DNA from: Xylocopa sonorina
Lineage: Eukaryota > Arthropoda > Insecta > Hymenoptera > Apidae
NCBI RefSeq assembly: GCF_050948175.1
Contig: NC_135200.1
Span: 6,997,001 to 7,061,000 of the forward strand
Reading direction: 5' to 3'
Length of the DNA: 64,000 bases
This document shows, piece by piece, positions 1 to 13,483 of this stretch. Under the pieces are notes generated by a model. The model worked only from the letters and a program-made list of their open reading frames with translations, made no database searches and was not told the DNA's origin. The position numbers were made by a program, and so were the translations under genes. How positions within the stretch are numbered: position 1 is the first letter of the stretch; each line of letters opens with the position of its first letter.

Positions 1-3000
1 TTCGTCATCGCGCCACGTACGAGCTTTCTCTGTCTTTTCGTATTCTGCTTTTCCGGGAAAACCTCGAAGCGGTTCTCTTCAACGGAAGTACGAAATAATC
101 GTGTTTCGATTTGGCGTTGCACCGAGTTTAATTCTGTCGATCTCATTTCAACGTAACCCGATTGCTAACAATGTTTAATGTAGCCATTTTGGGACTTTAT
201 ACTTATCCAAAATATTTCTGTGAAATGTTATCTTATCATTTTTCCTTACATTGAAATAATAATGATAAATTTCTCCTCTCGCGAAAGGACACGGTCCTGT
301 TTGTCTTTTCTTTAGGGTAACTTCGCTGAGAATTTCTTTTCTCTTGCACAGCTCGTGAAATTTTGTTGGGCTGCCTCAGTAAACGCGACAAGTTTCACGT
401 TTTACCCTCGATACTTCTCCCCACTCGGTTCGCCTCATTACCGGAATCGTCTCGACGAAATTACTTGTGTCTCTTAGATCGACTTGACGAAAGACAGGTC
501 ACGGCTAGTCGACGCTAGTAAAGTAGAGTTCATACAATCTCCACCAGCAGTTGAAACAGATATTTGCGTCCGAGTTCTCTTGACAATGCGTTTCTCAGTG
601 CAATGCCAAGTCGAAACCTTGATACGTCTCGATGGAAAACTTCGCAGCTATAGTTCAATCTAGCGCGAACTAGTTTCAACTTGGCGACGTTCTAAGGCAT
701 GATATTTTCCAACTAAAATCTCCCAAAATTCTGCTCCCTGATACTCACTTTTACTTTAAACCGCCCCTTTCTCGCGCCAAGCTGCTCGACTCTCGCAAAC
801 ACTCTGACCCGAATCTACGACTGCGAAGCGAGAAATCCGAAAGTTAGAAGTGGCAAAATTCTACGCTCCAAAACTGAACGCGACACGACACTTTTGCCTC
901 GACGTATACTTTTATATTTCTCAATCTGAAACAGTCTGTAACTCGTGGATACGCAAAATATCGCAAAGTTAGGGCCGTTAGAGTGCCACGTGAACAATAA
1001 TAAATTTCGTTTCGCGACAAAGCACTTTCTTAGACGAGAACCAGCCCCGCGACCTAAAACGTTCTCCATCGCGGCACCCGTCCACCCACTTGCGTCGCGA
1101 TTCCCCGTAACACGATCCCCGGCAATTACTTCCAATATTTCGGTTCGCGGGACCGCAATACCGTACAACTCCATAATTGGTGACAGCCGACGAGTTCGCA
1201 CGTCTTCCGAGAACTTTTATTACCGCTCTGGCTATTTCTGACGACGGCCCAGCCGCGTGCATCGCGCGTCCCGACGTCGATACGCGCATTCGCTGCACTC
1301 GATTTTTTCGCGCCGCGCGGATGCAATCGGAGCCGTTCGGTCGGTTTAAAAATTGAACCAGGTCGTTTCAGCCGGGGGCTGGTTGAGTCATATTTCACGC
1401 GCGACGAACCTGGCTGGAGATGGTGCGCTTTCCACGACGACCATTTTTTAACATTTTCAAATGTTATTTTATATAAATAACTGAATTTCGAGCAATCGAA
1501 CGAAAGATCGTCGCGAAGAATTCTTCTTCTTTCTCGCGCAATCGTCAGCTGGTGACGAGTGGAGGAAACAAGGGTAGTTTTCTCGATACGCTAGACGGCT
1601 ACGTTGATATAATAGAGAATAGTAATTTAGTATGGTAATTTATGAATACGATATAATTAAATTTCGATTAAAAGATATCCTACTCTTCGATCATTTGCTT
1701 GTGATATTTGAAGAAATTTCTGATGTTTTACGCTCGACAGTGATCGATAATGTATACGTCTGAAATGGTAAAACGAGGAACGATGCTAAACAATTGTGTG
1801 TGCACGTGTGGAGGAAAAATAGCATGGAAAATGCAGAGCTCAGTTCGACGTGCGCTGTTTAAAAGCGGTCTTTCGAACGCGTTGGAACGGGGTCAATCGT
1901 CCACGCGATACAAACATTCATGACCGACATACGCGAAACTCACGCGTAGCCGTGCGAACTTTGACCCGTGAACTTCGGTAATAAACGCGTAATAGTAGGC
2001 TCCGTTAGTTCACGGTCAGCATCGCTGCGTACGTCCATCGTTTTTCCCGTCATTCGATACGAGTCGACGTTAAACACCGCGCGGAAGCGATGGCCTCTGT
2101 CGTGATCGAGCGCGAACAATTTTTCCCGTTGCAATTTACTTTCTTTCGATCTTTGTCTTTCTCCGCATTGCTTCTCCCTAAACGTTGCGCAGTCTTTAAA
2201 TTCTATAATCTGCTCTTCTGATCGCTCGAAAATTATTGCATCCCACGTAACTGCAGTTTTCTAAACGAACGTTGCATCGAAGTGAAACGATTATGGATAG
2301 AAGTAAGACTGAAATATTGTTTTAAACGACGGTGAAACAAAATCTGTTCGATCTGGCTTCCACTGTGTTTTAGAGGCACGTCGAATAGGTTTTTCGCCAA
2401 GTGCAATTCGCTTATTGTTCGCGGCTGTCATAACTCGGCTCGTGAAAGTGAAGCAACCGTCGCAAGAAACGATTGTCGTCTCACGCGAGGGGCCACGCTA
2501 ATTAGTATTTACCGATCCATCGATACAAATCGATCGGTAGTTCCGTTAATGCCAGACAAGAATCAACGACCGCCTACTACCGCGTCGAATTGATTTCAAG
2601 CGTTTACGATCACGCTATTGTCACTTTTCTTTCCATTGTGGCGTCCGGTGAAAGTATTCCTCGAGCATGGCTATATTAGCTTCCCGATAAGAAACGTTTC
2701 CTCCGATCGACTCCGTCAGCCTCGATTCCGCCTCGCTCGCGATGCAGTGGAAAGCTCGAGTCGATTGAAAATTCGTTTCGCGCAAGCCCCGAATGTTCGC
2801 ACGTTAAATAACCGTGTAACAAAGTCTTCGAGAAAGCACTGAAAAATTGTGCAATATTTCGTAAATAGACTGTTATGAATTTTAGAAGAAACCGCGACAA
2901 ACGATTTTGCGCCAAATTGGCAGCTTGTACAAATTCTTCCGGTTGTTTTACCTGTTTCTCTCCTCAACGCTAACGCTAAACTAATCGAATTCTTACGTCA

Positions 3001-3216
3001 ACAGCGGGATAAAAATTCGATAAAAATTCGTCTATCGCTTCAACCAGTGTGTCGTTCGACGCATCGTATCCGACGCGATGCAAAGTTTCACGGAGCGCCA
3101 CGATTCGATTGACAACTATATCGCGAACGTCGCTCAGAGCACACCGTTTACGAAACCTTTCCGCGTAAAGAAGGCCTGAGAACGCTCTAAAAAGTCTGTT
3201 TTCTTTCTGCTTCCAG
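1..3216. other. Non-coding stretch, no supported gene
   Basis: Intergenic or intronic DNA with alternating AT-rich blocks (for example 1440-1780) and CpG-rich blocks (about 1030-1400). Open frames at 815-1201 and 978-1298 on the minus strand and 945-1241 on the plus strand overlap each other and encode low-complexity Arg/Ser-rich peptides with no recognisable domain, as expected by chance where stop codons are scarce. I see no tRNA, no transposon end and no long repeat. Confidence 0.6.
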
Positions 3217-3272
3217 ATCGGACGGCCACGCGCGGCTCTCGGCGGCGATCGAGCACGGCAAAACCACGCAAG
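3217..3272 (+). CDS. Candidate short internal exon (56 nt), unidentified
   Basis: A good acceptor (pyrimidine tract TTTCTTTCTGCTTCCAG ending at 3216) is followed by 56 bases and a plausible donor (CAAG|GTAACG, GT at 3273-3274). In one frame the segment is open and reads SDGHARLSAAIEHGKTTQ, with mostly G or C at third codon positions, which would fit a coding exon in a CpG-rich insect genome. I do not recognise the peptide. The acceptor-donor pairing may be coincidental: 56 nt is short and no flanking exon was found. It may equally be untranslated or no exon at all. Confidence 0.2.
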
Positions 3273-6200
3273 GTAACGCTGCTTTCACTTTGTTTGCGAC
3301 CGCGGGTTAAACAATCCCGCTCCTCTAAACCGTGAAATATGAAAAATCATCCGAACGGACCGACGAGCGGCGTCGAGAAAGCGTGGCGGTCGAAATTTCG
3401 CGATCCAAGGGAGAATATCTGAGAACCGAACGTTCCAGGCCCAAGTTTCGGTGCAATCCGCGCCACTCTAATCGTAATCGCGTCAATGCAGCGTAATAAC
3501 GCGCGATGCTGATTCACTTCCGGCCACTGTGGTTTGATATTCCGGCTGTGACGCGCGCCTTTCGACCATTCATCCCCGCGCTCCATTCGTAATGTTTAAA
3601 GATTCGAATCGTTAAAGCCTTTTCTGTGCGCGTAAGTTGAATTCCGTTTGGTTGCGATTGGATAAATTATACCTGATCGATTTCCAACTCTAATTATTGT
3701 TTTCCTTCGATTTTAGTATATATTATACTTATAATGGGCTGTTCTCACCGTATCTCCATCATGAATAAGTGAAATTCCGGTATCTCCGATTAGCAATTTG
3801 CTACGCACCCGATTCATTAATAATTAATAACGCGCTATAAATATTAAACGACGCATCAAAATCCCCCGCACCTCTGCGTCGATCGATCATTATCTCCAGT
3901 TACGTAATGTCCCCGCAGAATCGATCAACGAAACGTCGAAAGTCGCCGAACGACTCGATCTCAGAGATTCCCTCGTCGCCGAATTGTCTCGTTTCGTCGA
4001 TGACGGAAGACTCGTAAGAAGAACGGGCACGGCGCGCGGCCATCTTGTTCATCGTCGGACATATTTCACCGCGCGGCGGATCGCGGAAAGTGAATAAAAT
4101 TCGCGTAATGAATCGCGCGATAATTGATAAAATATGAACGCGACACCCGCTGTCCACCCCTTTTATCCCCCGTCTGATTAATCGCCGGTCATTATTTAAT
4201 GCTTTCACAACTAACGCGTCGAGCCGATGTATCTTCGTTCGAGATGATAAATTAAGTCGCGCAGGCATTCCCGGGGAACGGTGAAACGGGAATATCGTTC
4301 GCGGCTAGGCGATGTTTGGTATCCGTCGAAAGGAGGCCGATAATTAATCAATGATGAAAGTTGCCCGTAGAAACCGTTGGTCAGGATGCCCAATCGGCCG
4401 TGCGACGGTATCGATGGCGTTTAGCGGTCCCACCGAACGACTTTTATGCTAATTCCGTGGTCCAGAGGCTTGTAAGGCTGCCAGCGGCGGTGGCACTCGC
4501 TATTATATTATATCATTTTAACCGATGTTTATGCAAAAGCCACGCTTTCCGTATCTCTCTGCATACATTACCGTTGAAGTACATTAACGCTATAAACAAT
4601 AGCAATCAAAGTTGTTGACCAGCCGCCAAACGCGATTTATCATCGCCGCGCCATCCGGGTCCTCGTTGGGGATGCGCGGATATTCCAATTTTTTGCGCGT
4701 CTCCGCGAATAGACTGGAAATCGGTAATTTTAGTAAGCCCTGACGATCTCCATGCTTCTCGAAGTTATTAGAGACACCTGTCCACGCGACTGAGGAGAAT
4801 TGTTTTCGCTGAGAAATTCGATTTTTGCACGCTCAGTAAATAATAGAAGACACACCCATGGAAAGCGGAAACCATCGCCCCGAGGACACGTCAGGGAAAA
4901 GCTAGTCGGTCTGAGAGTCTAACTTTCCTTGGCGAAATATACGACGAACGACGACACTTTCTTTTCTCTCGTCCCATAGCGCGCGTCTCTAAGCCCACCG
5001 TGGAGATTGAAATTTAACCTTCGAGAATCCCGCCTCCAGAATTAACCGAAACGTACCGCACGCGGATCGCCGACGAGTCATACTCGAAGATCAGCCGGGA
5101 ACAGACAGAACGGATTCGAAAATACGCATCGAGGCATCAAAGGCCAGCGGCTGCGCGGCCACGTAATCGCAGCCCGTCTGTTCCTTCCGCGTGTTTCCGC
5201 GGCGCTCGTGTTTCACGCCGCGGTGATTTCAGTCGCGACGCCCGCCCCCCTGAGAATTTTCCGATTTCCCCGCGTACCACCGTCCGCGGTAATAAAGGGT
5301 AACGCGTGCCAGCTATGCGCGTCGCGTTTAAACGCCGCTGGCAAACGCGCCGCGGCCCGCCGCTGATTTATCGCCGCGTGACGAGGACGTTAGAGGCGTT
5401 CCTCGAGCTTTTCGAGCAACGGGACGTGTCGTAACGAGCCGCGGGCATTCACGGTACATCGGGAAGAACGGCCTTGCTACATTATTAGACACCGCGCGCA
5501 ACGAAAGACCGCTCGAGCAAGTTCCTACACGATCGCCTTTATTTGCGTCGACGTCGCGCCCTCGAGTTCCTCGGACCTCCATCGCGGTCGTCTTCTCGGA
5601 CTAATTCGCGACCTAGCGCACGCTACCATCTTCGCGCGTAAATTTCTCATTCAACTTGGAAAAGCGGATTGGATTTTTATTTTCGTAAGACAATGGATCT
5701 GCAAGCTGAGCGATTCGCAGACAGATTCCTGGAACGGACAGGATGCGCGCGATAAACGTTCGTTGCTGATTATTTATCGAACGCCACCAGGGAAGAGTAA
5801 CAATCGATCGTTGCGTAACCGCAGACCCTCGTGTTTCTGCGATGAGTTGCCACGATCCGAAGGCCTTGGACCGAGAACTTGAACGATGCCTTCCGTTTTC
5901 TGAAACGTTTCGTCGACGGGGGAGGATCGATGGCGACGTGTCGCGCGTACAGCGCGATCGGATGCGAACAGTTTCACGCCTAGCGTTTTCCTCGGTTCGG
6001 CGGAAACTCCGATCCAATCAATCCTGCAACTGGTCGAATCGAGAATCGTCGGTGGAAACTCGCGACTGTAATTGGAGACCGTGAAACCTGAATCAAACGA
6101 TGTAACACCGCTCGACTTTGAACACGATCTACGTAGCGGATCTCGCCACGTAACCGATGAGCATAAATAAACCGTGGAACGGGTACGAGTGAACAATTAC

Positions 6201-7319
6201 TACGTCAGAGGCGGCCGGTTTTAACTCGCTCGGAAATATTCGCTGGATGATACGTCAGCGACGATGGTAAAGTGGAAATTGGCAAAGTTTAAGGGAATCG
6301 CATTCCAAAAAACGATCGTGATAGTCGAGCGATCTCGTACGCCTCGCTTAGCTACCAATTTCTTTGAGATTCTCTTTTTTCTAGATACCTTTCTTCTAGC
6401 CGCGCTCGACATCCAGTTATCTTAATTAATCAATGTAGCACTCATTGTTGAAAGGCGAGACGAAGAAAAGAATGGAAAAAAGGACCTTCCGTTTCTTCGT
6501 TTACAATTTTCCCGTTTGCTCGTGGCCAATCGTAATATTAGCACCGTTTGAATCATCGCGGCGATTTCTCCGTGCCAGGTGCGAATTTCCGCGCGCGTTT
6601 CGCCACGCTCGCGAATTTTTGCCCTCGCGGCCTCTAGATGGAAGTGAAAAATACTTGTCTGGAGCGAGGCCAATCGGGACTATTCGCAGAGCAAGTGGGC
6701 ATAAATAACGTTGTTGTGCGGCGAGAATGGGACGTTCGCGTTACCACCCTGTCCGCGAAATGGGAGACCGTTTTCACTGTGGCGAAGAGAGATACCGATT
6801 TCTCTACTAAAAATGTCCTCCGAGAATAGCCACTCCACAAGAGTGTCAAGTTTGCTGCAAGCAAACGTGCCATTTTAAGCGGAAGCTAATAATCATCTTA
6901 CGCAAAACCATCCCAGAAGCGGTCTGTTCGTCCATCTTTTCCTGTCACCGGCTTAAAAATAACTGGAACAAAGTGTCCAAAGCTGCGCAGTATCTCCTGA
7001 GATCCGGCCTAGCGTTATTAATAATATCGACGATATAAACAGCTAACGTCGCATACGTCGCTACACAGGCGACAATAAAAACCAGCAGAGTACGGGGCAG
7101 GGTGAAGGAACATTTTAAGCGAACCACCTACAGTCCCTGTCCTCCATAAATAATCAACCTCTAGCATGGCTGTTTCATCGCGAAAAACCGTCGAGCAATG
7201 AACCGCGGACGAAAGAACATTCCAGAAACTTTTTCCCTCGAGTAACCACCCGACAGACCAAGCTTTCCTATTCACGATCACGGCCAACGATAAACAATGG
7301 AGTCGAAGACGAGGGACGA
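3273..7319. other. Non-coding stretch, no supported gene
   Basis: AT-rich spacer (about 3600-3900, 4300-4620, 6200-6470) alternates with CpG-rich blocks (about 5130-5620). The overlapping minus-strand frames near 5613-6196 (134 and 140 codons) are Arg/Ser-rich and share sequence with a plus-strand frame, so I treat them as chance. No repeat, RNA gene or transposon terminus was recognised. Confidence 0.6.
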
Positions 7320-7790
7320 ATCAGAGTGCGACTCACTCTCTTGCTCGCTCGCTATTTTCTGCTCCCATTCGTTAGCAGACGATCGACGTTAATCGCCCCC
7401 TATTCCCGTCGTAAAGCTCACCCTCGGGAGGGTCCGCGAACGGGAGCGCGGCGCGCGTGGCAAGCGGTTTACGAGCCGGTTTCCGTTCTCCGTGCACGGG
7501 CGAAGGCCCATTCAGAGCGGCGCGGTCGGTCACTCGGTCGAGCGGCGGTATTCCTGGGGTGACACACACCGCGGCGTTATCCCGACGGAGACGAGGCCTC
7601 CTCTATTTATAAATGTGGGTCGACGTGGCTGCGCAGCCGGCTCGTTTCGTCATTATTACGAGTCCGCGCGGAAACCAGGAGTCCTCCTCCGCTTCTCTGT
7701 CCCTCTCCCTCTCGCTCAAGCGCGTCGAGTTCGACGAGCATACCGCCACAAGTGTGACGGATTAATCGAGATCTCTTTCGACCGGTAATT
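7320..7790. promoter_or_regulatory. GC/CpG-rich island with an AT core site
   Basis: A locally GC-rich, CpG-dense block lies in otherwise mixed DNA and includes an isolated AT site at 7603-7612. The contrast resembles insect regulatory or promoter islands, but no transcription start, first exon or adjacent coding region can be shown. Function is inferred from composition only. Confidence 0.2.
7603..7612 (+). promoter_or_regulatory. MEF2-type / TATA-like site CTATTTATAA
   Basis: CTATTTATAA matches the MEF2 consensus YTAWWWWTAR exactly and also contains a TATA-like TATTTATAA. It sits inside a CpG-rich island, so the AT core stands out from its surroundings. One 10-base match in 64 kb is only modest evidence. 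It could serve as a MEF2 site, as a core-promoter TATA element, or have no function. Confidence 0.25.
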
Positions 7791-10700
7791 GGCCTATCGC
7801 GGATACTGAAATAGAACAGCTGTCGATCGTCCACGCGGTCCTTTCCGTGCGTCGTTGCGAATTTTTCCACGGGGTACAATGGTGGCGCTGGTATTTGGAA
7901 TACTTATCGATATTGATTAGTGTCACTGTGCGATTAGAGAAATTGTACGTCCCCGTTTGAAATTCACATCCGTCGTGCCACGCGCGAGAGACAAAAGGCT
8001 TAAAGAGAACATCGTTCGCACTCACTTCCGTCCGTCGACTGTGCTCAAGATCTCGGTTACTCGCGAGGGCGTGGATCTACGCTGCTCTTCGAAGAACTTC
8101 GTCGAGGCCCCGCGTACTTGCGCGCCACTGTCTTCCTCGATTTCGTAAAGCGCAACGATCGATAACAAAGCGAACAAAACCACACTCGCGTTTCTTCGAA
8201 ACGTCACGATAGTCGAGTTTCTAATGGACGAGCGGCGGAGAAAACTGGTCTCAGCGGCGCAAAAGAACCTCGCACACCGGTTGGAACGGCGCAAAAAGAT
8301 ACAGGAACTGCACATCGAAGGACGGATACTTGTTGCGCCAGCGAACTTCGATCGATCGACTGTTTTTCCACGGTGTATACGTGCCGATTTACGTTCCTAC
8401 GCCTGGTACGGCGCCTATCGTCGGGTATTTCCTGCTTTCCGTGGTGTACGGTGCTATCACGCGTGTTTACGAGGCGCGGGACACTCTCACGGTGTCGAAA
8501 CTGTCTAGACACGCGAAAGGGGGGCGATAAAAACCGTGGCTAAGCGATTGAAATGTCTCGAATCAAACCTCGTGTCTCATCTGGGTGTCCAGTGGTATCG
8601 AACAGGTCTAATTGCAAGTGGACAAACCGAAAAAGATACATTCGCGGACCTTCATGGCTCTCTAGCGTCATACGTTCCATTTGCGCTCTTTTATCTGTTT
8701 TTCTCTTCGTTAACTCGATTTTCGTAACCACCATTTCGCTTAAAAATCTAGTACCACCAAGGTTATTTATATTAAAAGGCATTTGTAAAAATGAAATTCG
8801 AAAAGAAGAGTCTATTAAAGAATTTTGAAGAAAATATCGAGTGGCTGCCGGAAAAAATAGCACGTTAGATGGATCGTCCTGAATAGAAGCTGTCCGTCGG
8901 TGCCGATTAAAATGAGCTGGCACGAAGTTCACGCGCGGCTCGCGAGGTCGATTTCTTGAATGGCGTTGCGTCAATCTCTCGAGAAGTGATCGCGGGTCCG
9001 TTTCGTTCGTTTAGCTTGTAAATGCCTGTCCGCGGCAGCCGGGAATGTGCATCAATCGACGAAGCCGCAGCCTTGGTCGCGGCGTGGCTTCTTATTTTTA
9101 GCGAATTATTGGTACGCCTCGTAAACAAGAAACCGATACTCCGCCATCGACGAGGTACCGCGCTCCCTCTGTTTCCACCGTTCCTCGTGGATTCTCAGCG
9201 ATTCGTCGGGCAACTTTCCGACAATTCAAAGCTCCACTTTACGTTTAACCCATCCACGACTACGGGGATTCTTTTCTTGGAAACGTTACATCTCTCGCAT
9301 TCGTATGCGAAAGAGAAACGGTCGAGGGAACGACCGCAAAGGCTGAGGAATAACGAAAGCAGCGGATAGGAATTCGCAGGAGGTCGGCAGAAAGTCGCGA
9401 AAACAGGATAAAACGAGCGAAAACCCTTTGTTTCGGATTTTATGCGCGCGGCGTCCGAAAGACACGGAACCCTGACATCGTACCAGCGTTCAGATTTTAT
9501 TTTCGGAGGCACGTTCACGTGTGACGTCGAAGGGGAATAACAAAGCTGTAAACCGCCAGGATTGTCCTCTGTATCCTCCTACGATTGTTCTAAGCTAAGT
9601 GTCCTGGAGGATGAAAAGGAAACTAGCGATCGAAGCGCAGCAAATAGCCAAAGCATCCCCTCCTCGAGGGAAATGAATCTTACTCAAGATGAATCGATAC
9701 TCGTGCTATTTAACGATACCATTGGAAGGAAAAATACGCGGACGACCTCGTTAGCGCCACGTGAACGCGTTATTTACGCGTTTCCCCCGAGCGAGCTTTC
9801 GCAATATCGTTTCCAGAAGCTCGAACGGTGAGTCACCGATCGAGATTCTTCGGAAACGAGGTAAACGCCGGCGTGTTTTCGATCCCAAGTCGAGACGGCG
9901 CGGAACGGAATGCGTATTCGTGACATTTGAAGGGGTGTCTTAAATTAAAACGATGGCAGGGCGGGCCCGAGCTGGCAAACGCGAGCGAAAGAACGCGGCG
10001 GGCGATTGCCACATCGACGTTTTGGCAGCGCCCGTTCTCGACGCCCCGTTTCTCTCTTTCCTCCAACCCCCCTGCCAACCCCCTCCGCCTCTGCACGCGA
10101 TTATGTACAATTAACCAATCGTCGATCGACAGCTAACCTCTCGGATTTGTATTTTTAGAGGGACGCGCGAGCGTTCGTACGCTTCGAGTTTGCTCCCAGT
10201 GACACGAATATCGTTCGATCGAACTGGTTCGCGTAACGTTGGCGGAAGAGCCACGGTTCTCGAACGATAGAGGGTGCAAGACGCATTTCCTGTCGATGGA
10301 CACCAATTCGAAGGCTGTGACTTGGGAATCGATCGTGCGAATGGAATCGCGTCCCATGTACGTTCATTTTCAGTCGAGAGAATTTGAAAATTCCAAGGTC
10401 CAAGTGCGAGTTTCGACGTCTTGATCTGAGAGAACTGATCGAACCAGAGATTCTTAGGTTCCAAACTTTCCGCTTGCGAACATTTCAGAGCGTACGATTT
10501 AAATTTTTATAGACTTCTCGAGCAGAATGCGTCAAGTGCTCGATAAAGTCGACGAGACGATACGAAACGCAGTTCCATTTTTCCGCGTATTTCCCCGTAA
10601 TCAACGAGACGGCTGCGTCTGAAGCGATGTTGGCGCAAGCCATCTGCTTTCGCTGGTCTGGCCAGCGTCGGTATTATTCCACTGCGGACGACGTTCCGTC

Positions 10701-13479
10701 GTGTCATCGGTCGCCTCGACGCGTACCATTAAGTTCGCTCGGTAATGTTCCAGGGGAACGATCGCACCTCTCGAATCAGGGCACGCGGTATCGTTACCAA
10801 GTGAAACGGACTCGAGAACTTCTGGCGAATCCCGCGACACCGTTTGCCAGTTCCGTTTCGAGGGCAAGTTGAAGTTCGCGATGTTCGAGGCTACAGCTGA
10901 CTAAGAGCGAAGCACGTGGCGTCAAATAGTTAGTCGCGACTTGGTAATCGCAATGTCACGATTTTATTTGAATTTCTTTGACAATGGCAATTAGCACGCG
11001 AGCTCTGTTAGAGACTCTCTGTTAAAGAATGGAACAGACGAATTATATTTAGAATCGAGGAGTACGCGAACGATGCGAAGTTCATTTACGACGATCTCTC
11101 GAGAAGACACGCGGAAGTCGCGGCACGATTTTTTTCGCGAATTAATCGAATGAAAAGATCGAAGTGCCTGGGCGCGCGATCGAATTTATTAGATGGCCGG
11201 AAACAGAAATTGAAGGACGCGGATGCCAGCGGTGGGAAGAGGGGACGGCTTGCAACGTAACGTTGCGAATTACGCGGCCGTTACGTCGTCGACGATTACG
11301 CCGTCGTTGGGTTAAATAATCATCCGCCCATCACGGACACGCTTGGTTCCAAGGTCACTGATACCGGAGGCCCCTGGACCCTTCCATAATCGGGAATTAG
11401 CAACCGGTCTAATTACACCGTCACAGGTCAGAGCACCCACGTATTCACCCACGTACCAACGATCGATCGCGCCGCGATGCTTGACCGTGTCGCCCTTAAT
11501 TGGGAGTCGCGATCGTTTCTATCTCATTAGCTCTTCGTACTACAAACCTCTGGATACGTTTGGCCTTTTCGAATCCTGCGGAATTTGCTTCGCCTACACT
11601 TTTACGCGCGATGACAAAATAGACGAGCGTGACTTTCGAATCTTTTTCTTTCTAGTCATTCGTTTTTTCTTTTTGGCTTCTGTGTACAAGTGATATTTGT
11701 TAAATATTTTTCGTACCGTCCAAGCAGTTGCGGATCTATATTGTTGCAACGATCAATGCTCGTTAAGGGTTGAGCTTTATGGTTATTATACAGCGTCCCT
11801 CGTAAGATACTTAATTCGTCGCACTCGTCGAGAAACCACGAGATCTCGTCTTCGAGAAGAGTAATTGCGACAATGGGAAAATTTATTTTTCAGTTTACTG
11901 CCTACTTCTTGTTCTCGAGCGTTACATTCCGTGGAACTGTAAACCGCGACAGTTTACGCAACGCTGGCCTTCTCAACGTGTTCCTGGATAAAGTGTGAAA
12001 AATAGTCTGCGTCGAAGAATTCTGAAGAAACTCTTTTCTAGAAGCTGATCTTCCAGCAAAGTAATCGTTGTCAAACCAAACGGAAGAAACGAGCAAAAGT
12101 TAGACAGTCGAGGTTCCTTTGTCGATTCGTTTACGAAACGCAGAGAAAGGATGTTGTATCTCAAAATATCCTTTTCCGTATCGCTTCGAAATTCTCCCCA
12201 CGAGACGAAGAACGAGGGAAATTCAAATCCTACGTACCATCCATCACGTCACGACGTTCGTGACAATTTCTACGAAATCGAGAAGCCGAAGCTCGCGAGT
12301 AAAGCTGACGAAAAACTCGCGAGACCGTGGCAGCGACAGGTGCGAGAAGTCGCGGAAGTTTAATCCAGCTGTCACGGAGAATAAATCGTTTTATCGCGGC
12401 AGCTCGTAAAAATTCGCTAATCAATTCCGTGCCAGGGAATTGGCGATGTTCGAGGAATGATACCCGGTTAATTTTCGCGATCGCGTTCTCTATTTTTCGT
12501 TCGTCGTTCATCGTTCGCCAACCGAAATTGACTGAACGTACATGTCCTCGAATTTCTCTGTACCCGTCCCAATTTCTCTGTAAAACTCGAGAGGAAATAC
12601 TTTTATCGAAAACCGTTTTGTTATGATGTGCGTCGACGAAAATGTTTGCGATCACTTTGCAATTTCTAATCACGTCGAATTTTCATCCAAGGTCTTGGCT
12701 GTTTTACAGAAATTGATTCGAAAGATTGAGATGAATCTCGAAATTAGAAGAAGCCGCTCAAAGCGATCAGTGGTCGAAACATCCATCGAAAAAGGAAATC
12801 GCAAAACGCGGCACTGAAAAACGGCTGTCCTCGACTAGTTTGAAACCAAATCGGTTTCACTGCTGTCGAGTGACCCACTAATAATGAGACCTTGGACAGC
12901 CGCGAAACTGTTGCGCGCAATATTTCGACGCTCGAAGGTCGATCAATCGTCGTTCGATGGCCGCCAACTATCTATCGACTATAGTCGAACCAGAGGAACG
13001 CGCAACGAGAATCGAGTAAACCGTTGAAAAATCAGATGCACACCGCTGTACAAAACGGAACAGTCGCGTAGGACTTGACAATTTCCACTCGTTAACCGAT
13101 GAAACGAACCGCACGATGCCTCCGTTGTGTCCTCGTTCCGTTTCACGAATTTTGCTAACAACGATAATCGTGACGAGACCTTTGCTCGCCTCGAATCTTC
13201 TCGATTAGACGCATTGTTCCTCTCGTTAGCGAATAAAGTCCAGCCTTCCTGGATCGAACGAGAGCTCATTGTTTAAAGAAACGTATTAAGTCCGAGTGAT
13301 TGAACGATCGATCACTGCGGATGAAAGTACTTAAATGGGCATTGTCGAAGTGTCCTCGTAGATTTTATTTGTTAACTTTCCTTGACGATCGATCATATCG
13401 CGATGACTAATAAACACGACTACGACCTGCGCAATACGATTTTTGTTCAGAATTTTCTTACAAGATAGCAACGCGTAGA
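7791..13479. other. Non-coding stretch, no supported gene
   Basis: Mixed composition with no recognisable gene. A plus-strand ATG frame at 8224-8508 opens with about 40 charged, helix-prone residues (MDERRRKLVSAAQKNL...) but then becomes unstructured and overlaps minus-strand frames. A small imperfect hairpin lies at 9293-9316 (TCTCTCGCAT facing ATGCGAAAGAGA). The 110-150-codon frames near 8540-8974, 9195-9518 and 12230-12673 on the minus strand look like chance openings. Confidence 0.55.
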
Positions 13480-13483
13480 TTAA
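13480..13483. repeat. TTAA target-site copy, left side of element
   Basis: TTAA directly precedes the CCCTTTGCGCTTG terminus. piggyBac-superfamily elements insert at TTAA and leave one copy on each side. The matching copy is at 14108-14111. Confidence 0.6.

Noticed and set aside
8224..8508. ATG frame starting with a charged helix-like segment
   Set aside because: The helical character ends after about 45 codons, no good donor follows there, and opposite-strand frames overlap.
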